This document shows, piece by piece, positions 25,659 through 32,589 of a stretch of DNA of 64,000 bases. The DNA is from Nostoc sp. 106C. Lineage in GTDB: Bacteria > Cyanobacteriota > Cyanobacteriia > Cyanobacteriales > Nostocaceae. Under the pieces are notes generated by a model. The model ran no database searches. It was not told where the DNA came from and worked only from the letters and a program-made list of their open reading frames with translations. Position numbers and translations under genes: made by a program. Numbering within the stretch: position 1 is the first letter of the stretch; each line of letters begins with the position of its first letter. Location: NCBI RefSeq assembly GCF_002154725.1, contig NZ_MTAW01000238.1:18150-82149 (forward strand), read 5' to 3'.

Positions 25659-26915
25659 ATGGCGGCTCGAATTAAAATGACTTCATTACTTCCTCGAAAT
25701 CTCAGCGTTGTTATCCGACCAGTCCAATACCGGGATCTGGACGGAATTGAACGCCTAACTCAAGAGTCATTCGCAGCCCAAACCCCAAAAGGAGTTGGTT
25801 TTGCCACACGCCAGATGCAATGGCTGCGAAGCTGGTATGGCTTTTTGAAATTTTTGAGTTGGTTTCCTAACCCGTTACAGTACCTCTTCTGTTCCTATGT
25901 AGCAGAGCAGGGGCGGATGCTTCTAGGAATGATTCAAGTGTCTCCGTTCAACCGCACGCGCAGTACTTGGCGAGTTGATCGGGTTATGCTAGACCGTGCT
26001 ACCGATAAGCAAGTAACTGGTTCTCAACTTTTACGCCATTGCTTTGAGTCGGTAGTAGAAGCGCGTACTTGGATACTGGAAGTAAATGTCAACGATTTAG
26101 AGGCCCTAGCACTATATCGGCAAAATGGATTCCAACGTTTGGCTGAGATGACCTACTGGGAAATCGAACCCGAATTGTTGACTGAGTTGGCACAAGCAGA
26201 GCCAGACTTGCCTAACCTTTTGCCTATAAGTAATGCTGATGCCCAATTGTTATATCAATTAGATACGGCATCAATGCCGCCTTTGGTGCGTCAGGTCTTC
26301 GATCGCAACACCCGTGACTTCAAAACTAGTTTATTTGGGGCCTTAAGCGATGCTGTCAAACAATGGGTCACTAAAACAGAAGTAGTGAGTGGCTACGTGT
26401 TTGAACCCCAACGCAAAGCAGCCATTGGACATTTTCAGGTACAACTAGATCGCAAGGGTATGACCCCTCACGTAGCAACGCTGACAGTTCACCCCGCCTA
26501 TACTTGGCTTTATCCAGAGTTGCTGTCCCAACTAGCTCGCATTGTCCAAGATTTTCCCCAGCAAGGGTTGCGACTAGCTTCCTCAGATTATCAGCCAGAG
26601 CGAGAAGAGTATTTAGAAAGAATTGGAGCCAAACGGACAGAACATACCCTGATTATGTCTCGCTCAGTTTGGCATAAGTTACGGGAGTCTAAATTTGTCT
26701 CTTTAGAAGGAATTCAGTGGCCTGAAGTTTTACAAGGGCTGCAACCTGCTCGTAAACCAATACCAGGGGGTATGTCATGGACCCAACAAGTTCAAAAGCG
26801 ATCGCAAGATAGATCGATACCCACGAAATCAGAACCTGCGGCTTTCGGCAGTAAACCCTCTAGTTTAGATGTATCTTGCCAGTCTGAGTCAGCAGATGCA
26901 CAGCCAGAGAAGTAG
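25659..26915 (+). CDS. GNAT-family N-acetyltransferase
   Basis: A 418-residue protein. The N-terminal GNAT domain (about 15-185) begins VVIRPVQYRDLDGIERL, carries VDRVMLDRATDKQVTGSQLL in the acetyl-CoA region, and ends LEVNVNDLEALALYRQNGF. A second, GNAT-like half (about 195-345) has lost obvious motifs, and the last 60 residues are a polar tail. The acceptor substrate is unknown. It is 28 bp upstream of ruvX on the same strand and opens a probable operon. Confidence 0.8.
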   Translation: MAARIKMTSLLPRNLSVVIRPVQYRDLDGIERLTQESFAAQTPKGVGFATRQMQWLRSWYGFLKFLSWFPNPLQYLFCSYVAEQGRMLLGMIQVSPFNRTRSTWRVDRVMLDRATDKQVTGSQLLRHCFESVVEARTWILEVNVNDLEALALYRQNGFQRLAEMTYWEIEPELLTELAQAEPDLPNLLPISNADAQLLYQLDTASMPPLVRQVFDRNTRDFKTSLFGALSDAVKQWVTKTEVVSGYVFEPQRKAAIGHFQVQLDRKGMTPHVATLTVHPAYTWLYPELLSQLARIVQDFPQQGLRLASSDYQPEREEYLERIGAKRTEHTLIMSRSVWHKLRESKFVSLEGIQWPEVLQGLQPARKPIPGGMSWTQQVQKRSQDRSIPTKSEPAAFGSKPSSLDVSCQSESADAQPEK

Positions 26916-26943
26916 TGTGACACTCTAGGAGCAACCACAGCCA

Positions 26944-27393
26944 TTGATTTCAGCATTAGGATTAGATTTAGGAAGCAAGCGTATTGGGGTAGCAGGTTGT
27001 GATGGTACGGGCTTAATAGCTACAGGTATCACTACGATTGAGCGCACATCTTTTGCGCAAGATGTTGAGCTATTAAGACAAATAGTTCAGGAGCGCCAGG
27101 TACAATTGCTAGTCATTGGCTTACCTTATTCAATGGATGGCTCCTTAGGATTTCAGGCACGTCACGTGCAAAAGTTGGCTACAAGGCTATCTAAAGCTCT
27201 AAAACTGCCAATGGAATATGTGGATGAGCGGCTAACTTCATTTCAAGCAGAACAACTGCTAAAAGCGGAGAATCGCTCTCCATCACGCCACAAAGCTTTG
27301 ATTGACCGGAAAGCAGCAGCCTTAATTTTGCAACAATGGCTAGATGCGCGGCGAGCTAAATCTCATAGTTCGGCATTAGCTATTGAGTATTGA
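26944..27393 (+). CDS. ruvX: Putative pre-16S rRNA nuclease / Holliday junction resolvase RuvX (YqgF)
   Basis: A 149-residue RNase H-fold protein. The family is described both as a pre-16S rRNA 5'-end nuclease and a RuvC-like resolvase. Signatures are LGLDLGSKRIGVA (first acidic residue), LVIGLPYSMDGS, VDERLTS and DRKAAALILQQWL. The start is TTG with TAGGAG about 12 bases upstream. It sits between the GNAT gene and a DUF3727 gene, as in other cyanobacteria. Confidence 0.92.
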   Translation: MISALGLDLGSKRIGVAGCDGTGLIATGITTIERTSFAQDVELLRQIVQERQVQLLVIGLPYSMDGSLGFQARHVQKLATRLSKALKLPMEYVDERLTSFQAEQLLKAENRSPSRHKALIDRKAAALILQQWLDARRAKSHSSALAIEY

Positions 27394-27538
27394 TACCTTT
27401 TAACATGATATTCTGAAAACTGTTACCCGGCATTTGTATATATGACTCAAGCTATTTAGGAGACATCTTGTCATTAAATAGTTGTAAGATTTTCAAATTT
27501 CAAATTTGCTGGTATTTATAAAGTTCCACACCTCGGCT

Positions 27539-28111
27539 ATGTTTTCTTCTCAATTTCCCGACGAAAATGATAACGCTCACGCTGGCTCCATCAGTTTGAC
27601 TGATGACAAAGGGCGCACCCTCGACTGTTATATTGAGCATTCTCTCTCAGTAGATGGGCAGGAATATGTTTTACTTCTACCTGTTGATTCACCTGTAGAA
27701 ATTTTTGCTTGGCAAGGTGAAGACGAGGAAGAAGAAGCTGTTCTAGTAGAAGATGATTCGACTATTGAAAAAATTTTTGGCACTGCCCAAGCTGTCTTAT
27801 CTGAGCAGAATCTGATATTAAAGAATACTGCCTATGCTCTCACAGTTGCGGGTGAATTACCTCCTGTAGAAGAATCTGAACTCTTCACCTTAGAAATCGA
27901 AGATGATGAAACAGATTTAGAGCCAGAGCAATTACAGCTACTTGCTAGCTTCTACGATGAAGAGCAGGAATATGCAATTTATACACCTCTTGATCCACTG
28001 CTGTTTTTTGCTCGGATATCAAAAACAGGTCAGCCAGAACTATTGTCTCCAGAAGAGTTTCGCAAAGTCCAACCATTGTTAGAAGAGCATCTTTTTAACG
28101 AAGTTGAATAA
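27539..28111 (+). CDS. DUF3727 domain protein
   Basis: 190 residues from the ATG at 27539; the eleven codons before it are AT-rich and unlike the family start. The protein is very acidic (EDEEEEAVLVEDD) and has a DUF1292/DUF3727-type core: SISLTDDKGRTLDCYIEHSL, YVLLLPVDSPVEIF and later YAIYTPLDPLLFFAR. It is typically found next to ruvX in cyanobacteria and plants. Function unknown. Confidence 0.85.
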   Translation: MFSSQFPDENDNAHAGSISLTDDKGRTLDCYIEHSLSVDGQEYVLLLPVDSPVEIFAWQGEDEEEEAVLVEDDSTIEKIFGTAQAVLSEQNLILKNTAYALTVAGELPPVEESELFTLEIEDDETDLEPEQLQLLASFYDEEQEYAIYTPLDPLLFFARISKTGQPELLSPEEFRKVQPLLEEHLFNEVE

Positions 28112-28643
28112 CATCAAAAGTTAGTTAAAATGTACGCTTTTAGACTTTTAATTCGGATTCTTTAACTATAATTGCAAAAAAGCTCAATTTTTTGCAAAAG
28201 GAAAGGAAGACGTTTTAGCTGGTTAGCAATATCTAACGTTCAGCTAGCTTTGCTTTGCATAAGGAATTAATATCGGGTCTGAGTTATTTGCTTGATAGGG
28301 TAGCTGTCGAACAACTGCTTACCCAATAATTTAACCTTTATTCACAAACTTTATTTTATATATCTAAACTGTTTGTTGCTCTTAGTACCGCTACTTCGGA
28401 AGTCAAAAAAATTTGTTTTATAAACTCAAAACGGCTTTTCTCAGTAACCTACTAGGTTGGCAAGTTCACAAGCCAAGCTTTATCCTAAAAAAACTAAAGT
28501 ATTTGTATTTTGTGGACGTAAATCATAGCATATATGTGCTTTTTTAAATTTAACAAAATACTAAAAATTTGTTGTCAAAATTCACAAAGCAAAACAATAT
28601 TCACTAATTCTCAGTAAATTGCCTCATCCATTGACTTTTAAAT
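28112..28643. other. Spacer between DUF3727 and yqeG, no gene seen
   Basis: About 530 bp, AT-rich. An 8-bp inverted repeat GCAAAAAA/TTTTTTGC (28174-28195) may end the upstream transcript. No RNA signature was recognised. Confidence 0.5.
28174..28195 (+). terminator. Possible AT-rich terminator
   Basis: GCAAAAAA and TTTTTTGC with a 6-base loop, about 60 bp after the DUF3727 stop. The stem is weak. Confidence 0.4.
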
Positions 28644-29183
28644 ATGACCTGGAACAACCTCTTGCAGCCTGACTTGATTTTAGAAGGTTCAATTCTAAAC
28701 CTGACACCAGAAATTATCCAGCAATATGGATTAAAGGGATTGGTATTAGATGTGGATGAAACATTGGTACCGATGAAAGTAGGGGCGGCTTCATTAGAAT
28801 TACAACAGTGGGTAGAGCAAATCCGCGCCTGTACTGTACTTTGCTTGGTGAGCAATAACTTGAGTGAAATGCGGATTGGTGGAATTGCCCGCTCTCTTAA
28901 CCTACCTTATTACCTAGGTGCAGCCAAACCTTCACGACGCAAAATTAGAGCAGCGCTGAGAGCGATGAATTTACCAGTTCACCAAGTGGGGATGGTAGGC
29001 GATCGCTTGTTTACTGATGTCTTAGCTGGTAATCGTTTGGGAATGTTTACCATCTTGGTTGAACCTATAATTCACCCAGAAGTAGCTCTACGCTCTCACC
29101 CCATCAGAAACTTTGAAGTCTGGATATCAGAAGCCTTGGGAGCTTCGATCGCTCCAAAGTACACAAAAATTCACAAAGATTGA
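28644..29183 (+). CDS. YqeG-family HAD IIIA phosphatase
   Basis: A 179-residue HAD-superfamily phosphatase. The catalytic DxDET motif is in LVLDVDETLVPM, motif II Ser is in CLVSNN, and motif IV is GDRLFTDVLAGNRLGM. In plants and bacteria related proteins include phosphatidylglycerophosphate phosphatase; whether this one makes phosphatidylglycerol is inference. It lies in the ruvX-DUF3727-yqeG-proB order frequently seen in cyanobacteria. Confidence 0.88.
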   Translation: MTWNNLLQPDLILEGSILNLTPEIIQQYGLKGLVLDVDETLVPMKVGAASLELQQWVEQIRACTVLCLVSNNLSEMRIGGIARSLNLPYYLGAAKPSRRKIRAALRAMNLPVHQVGMVGDRLFTDVLAGNRLGMFTILVEPIIHPEVALRSHPIRNFEVWISEALGASIAPKYTKIHKD

Positions 29184-29317
29184 TAATAAGTCAGGAAAAT
29201 AAATCTAAAAAAATCATTAAGGAATCTTTCGCAATGAAAAAAATCTGGGATCATAGGTATTAATAAGATGGGGTCAGCCAAAAAAGACCCTAGCCTATAA
29301 CAAATAAATATAAAACC

Positions 29318-29367
29318 GTAGAGCGTCAGCCTTCACTTATAGAAGACCTGGCGCTTTACAATTTTTT
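29318..29367 (+). terminator. Terminator of yqeG
   Basis: GTAGAGCGTCA (29318-29328) and TGGCGCTTTAC (29349-29359) form an 11-bp stem with two imperfect pairs, then TTTTTTT. Confidence 0.7.
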
Positions 29368-29394
29368 TAGTCCTTTGTGAGTTGTTCTTTGTCT

Positions 29395-29450
29395 GATAGC
29401 TAATGACCAATGACTCTTGACTAATGACTCTTGACCAATGACTAATGACT
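29395..29450. repeat. STRR block reaching the proB start codon
   Basis: About seven heptamers of the type TGACCAA, TGACTCT and TGACTAA run straight into the ATGACT of proB, so the leader of proB consists of repeats and no ordinary Shine-Dalgarno is visible. Confidence 0.75.
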
Positions 29451-30554
29451 AAAACAATCGTCGTCAAAATCGGCACTTCTAGCCTGACTCAACCAGAAAC
29501 CGGACAACTGGCACTTTCCACTATTGCTACCTTAGCTGAAACACTTTCTGATTTAAGACGCCAAGGTCATCGAGTGATTTTGGTTTCCTCTGGTGCTGTG
29601 GGAGTAGGTTGTGCGCGCTTGGGCTTAACGGAACGTCCCAAAGCGATCGCTCTCAAACAGGCGGTAGCAGCCATTGGGCAAGGGCGGTTAATGCGGGTTT
29701 ACGACGATTTATTTACTACCCTGCAACAGCCGATCGCGCAAGTTTTGTTAACTCGTAGCGATTTAGTACAGCGCAGCCGCTATCTCAACATCTACAACAC
29801 CTTTCGGGAACTGCTGGGATTGGGAGTGATTCCGGTAGTTAATGAAAACGATACGGTAGCGGTTGATGAGCTAAAATTTGGCGATAATGACACCCTTTCC
29901 GCATTAGTTGCCAGTCTCATAGAAGCAGATTGGCTATTTTTGCTGACTGATGTTGATAGATTGTACTCAGCCGATCCCCGTTCCGTTCCGGATGCGCAAC
30001 CGATCGCTTTGGTGAGTAGCATTAAAGAATTAGCTGAATTACAGGTACAAACAGGCTCGCAAGGTTCTCAATGGGGTACTGGTGGGATGGTGACTAAAAT
30101 TTCGGCGGCGAGAATCGCGATCGCGGCTGGCGTGCGTACTGTTATTACCCAAGGGCGATTTCCCCGCAATATCGAAAAAATCATCGCAGGCGAACCCATT
30201 GGTACACACTTTGAGCCGCAACCAGAACCAACCTCAGCGCGCAAACGCTGGATAGCTTATGGCCTTATACCTGCTGGGAAATTGTATTTAGATGCTGGTG
30301 CGATCGCGGCAATTTCCCAAGCGGGAAAATCGTTATTGGCAGCTGGTATTAAAGCAGTAGAAGGAGAGTTTGATACTCAAGAAGCCGTGCAATTGTGTGA
30401 TAGCACTGGTAACGAAATTGCTAGAGGACTGGTGAACTATAACAGCGAAGATTTGCAAAAAATTCGCGGGTGTCATTCACGAGAAATTCCCGCAATTTTG
30501 GGCTATGGGGGTGCGGAAACTGTAGTCCACCGAGATAATTTAGTTTTGACCTAA
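29445..30554 (+). CDS. proB: Glutamate 5-kinase
   Basis: A 369-residue enzyme for the first step of proline synthesis, ATP-dependent phosphorylation of glutamate. The amino-acid-kinase domain (1-260) has [36 protein letters not shown] and [17 protein letters not shown]-terminal PUA domain (about 280-365) is present. Length is normal. The upstream STRR makes the start unusual, but no earlier in-frame start is better. Confidence 0.95.
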   Translation: MTKTIVVKIGTSSLTQPETGQLALSTIATLAETLSDLRRQGHRVILVSSGAVGVGCARLGLTERPKAIALKQAVAAIGQGRLMRVYDDLFTTLQQPIAQVLLTRSDLVQRSRYLNIYNTFRELLGLGVIPVVNENDTVAVDELKFGDNDTLSALVASLIEADWLFLLTDVDRLYSADPRSVPDAQPIALVSSIKELAELQVQTGSQGSQWGTGGMVTKISAARIAIAAGVRTVITQGRFPRNIEKIIAGEPIGTHFEPQPEPTSARKRWIAYGLIPAGKLYLDAGAIAAISQAGKSLLAAGIKAVEGEFDTQEAVQLCDSTGNEIARGLVNYNSEDLQKIRGCHSREIPAILGYGGAETVVHRDNLVLT

Positions 30555-30595
30555 ATTGCAGATGCACCTGTGGAAGTTGATGTTTTGGATATCGA

Positions 30596-30695
30596 ACCAC
30601 AAATAAACACCGATGCACACCGATGTTTATCTGTCTTGAAAAGTTCTGAGCGCCGGAAGCCGGCGCTCCGACTTTTCGCTGTGTGCATCTGTGGT
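30596..30695. repeat. Large imperfect palindrome between convergent genes
   Basis: The core is GAAAAGT...GAGCGCCGG (30638-30656) against CCGGCGCTC...ACTTTTC (30660-30677). Outer arms GATGCACAC/GTGTGCATC and ACCACA/TGTGGT extend it. It could serve as a bidirectional terminator for proB and the Hpt-CheW-REC gene, and it has the look of a REP-type dispersed element. Confidence 0.65.
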
Positions 30696-30714
30696 TCCTT
30701 TTATTTCTATCCCT

Positions 30715-32433
30715 TTAGCAATAGCTTTTCTGTTCAACGATTAACTTCAGCGCCGCCAAAAATTCTTGCTCAACGTAAGGTTTTGTGAAATAGGTAGTGG
30801 CTCCTAATTGCATTGCTAACAGGCGGTGCTTATTAGTACTGCAAGAACTGAGCATTACCACTGGTATTTTTGTTAATTGTGGATTTTTAAGACGATAGCT
30901 GAGAAACTCAAAGCCATTCATATTAGGCATTTCAACATCACAGATTATCAGTTGGATGTGAGAATTTTGCTGCAACTGTGCGATTGCCTTCTGTCCATCT
31001 TCTGCCTGTAAAACTTTGTAACCTACTTTTTGCAAAGCCAGAGATACAATATGTCGCACACTATTAGAATCATCTACGACCAGAACAGTAGGTTCTTGGC
31101 TCACGATTGCTGCGTTTGGAGAATCAAGCAATTTAGCAGTGACGCTAACCTCTTGACTTTGGTCAATCTTCTGCTGCAACAGCGCCGCAACATCAATTAC
31201 TGGCAGCAAGCTATCTTTCCAACTGGTACAACCATAAACATAACTAGGCAGTTTACTTTGTGCTTCCAAAGGTTGGATAACTAGCTCTGGCTCTGCAATT
31301 AGAGACTCAATCTCTGGCTGTAAGGCAAAAATTTGCTGACCTAGGCTAAGTACTAATATTGGCTCAGGCTGATGATTCCGATACTGAACTGCGATTAAAG
31401 TTTGTTCAGCAGTTTTCTCTGGCAGTAGATTGCCGTAGCTTAGTAGTTGTGACAGTTGATAAGTTGGGATGATTTTTCCTTGCCAATGCAAAAACCATTG
31501 TTGTTGGGAATAGATAATTTGGTCGGCTTTGGCAACTAAAATTTCTTCAACGCTGTTGGAATTGATGGTAAAAATATTACCATTCGCCACCCAGACAAAT
31601 AACTGAGAAGTTTTTACTCGCCGTGGCAATGCAGTATTATGGGTGTCTTGGGTGACAGCGACAACCGAACTATGGACTTGCTTTCTCTGTTGAGAAAAAT
31701 CTTTTTTCAAGATGACCTCGTAAGCTGCACGCCAGCCTACCAAGGCGATGTGTCCAATAGTTTGAGCAGCGTGCGGGCTTACTTTTAGGGTAGCGATCGT
31801 CATTTGAGCGATCGCGACAAACTCAGAGAGTTTTAATAATTCACCAAAGCCTAAAAACTCCTCTGCCTGTCTTATCAGTTGCTTTGCTAACTTATCAGCT
31901 GCCGATTCAGCCAGAATCATTTCTAGCTTTTCTAAAGCCTGGGACACCTCTGTAATCCGAATCAACTGGGATACATCTGTTTCTAGATTTGAGGTGTGAG
32001 CAGGAGTGGCTACTGCTGGTAGTTTATGGCTGAGTAGTCTAGCCTCTAAATGCGCAAAAACTGGTTCTGCTTTAGCTAAGATACTAGCTGTATCATCAGG
32101 TTTTGCTTGAATTTGAGCTATTAAAAGTAACCGTAGACACTCATTAGCTTGTAGGAGCAAAGCCGCTAGCTCAGAGTCAATTTGAGTCTTTTCCAGCGAC
32201 ACAAACCGAAAGATCTTCTCCAAACGATGAGCTAGGATTTGGGTGTCAGTTAAATTAACCTGGGTTGCTGCACTTTTAATAGTATGAGCAGCTCGCACCA
32301 GGTTACGAATCTTGGAAGAAGTATAGTTATATGGAAGCTCTAGTAGTCCATTGTGAATTTGCTGTAGAAGTCCTGAGGCTTCTTGAACAAAGTACTGGTC
32401 AATATTTTCTTGGATACCAAAGTCAAGGACCAT
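30715..32433 (-). CDS. CheA-like Hpt-CheW-REC protein without a kinase domain
   Basis: A 572-residue signalling protein. An Hpt domain (1-110) carries H50 in AAHTIKSA. A helical middle follows (about 150-245). A CheW-like domain (about 272-425) has LFVWVANGNIFTINSNSVEEIL and SLLPVIDVA. A C-terminal receiver (about 448-568) has D454/D455, the phospho-acceptor D499, S529 or S530 and K551. The HATPase N, G1 and G2 boxes of CheA are absent, so it cannot phosphorylate itself. It is 156 bp downstream of the GAF receptor gene on the same strand and is likely part of its signalling complex. Confidence 0.85.
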   Translation of the reverse strand: MVLDFGIQENIDQYFVQEASGLLQQIHNGLLELPYNYTSSKIRNLVRAAHTIKSAATQVNLTDTQILAHRLEKIFRFVSLEKTQIDSELAALLLQANECLRLLLIAQIQAKPDDTASILAKAEPVFAHLEARLLSHKLPAVATPAHTSNLETDVSQLIRITEVSQALEKLEMILAESAADKLAKQLIRQAEEFLGFGELLKLSEFVAIAQMTIATLKVSPHAAQTIGHIALVGWRAAYEVILKKDFSQQRKQVHSSVVAVTQDTHNTALPRRVKTSQLFVWVANGNIFTINSNSVEEILVAKADQIIYSQQQWFLHWQGKIIPTYQLSQLLSYGNLLPEKTAEQTLIAVQYRNHQPEPILVLSLGQQIFALQPEIESLIAEPELVIQPLEAQSKLPSYVYGCTSWKDSLLPVIDVAALLQQKIDQSQEVSVTAKLLDSPNAAIVSQEPTVLVVDDSNSVRHIVSLALQKVGYKVLQAEDGQKAIAQLQQNSHIQLIICDVEMPNMNGFEFLSYRLKNPQLTKIPVVMLSSCSTNKHRLLAMQLGATTYFTKPYVEQEFLAALKLIVEQKSYC

Positions 32434-32589
32434 AGCTATGTTCCTATATTTATGTAAGAGGAAACAAATGTTGAAATAAGTAAGACAAAATTCTCTAACA
32501 TTGGGGTGTTGAGCTTATACCAATTTGAAAAATGATTGCAACAATTGGAAATTTAAATGCAATCTAAAATTGTATAATTCACACTTTTC

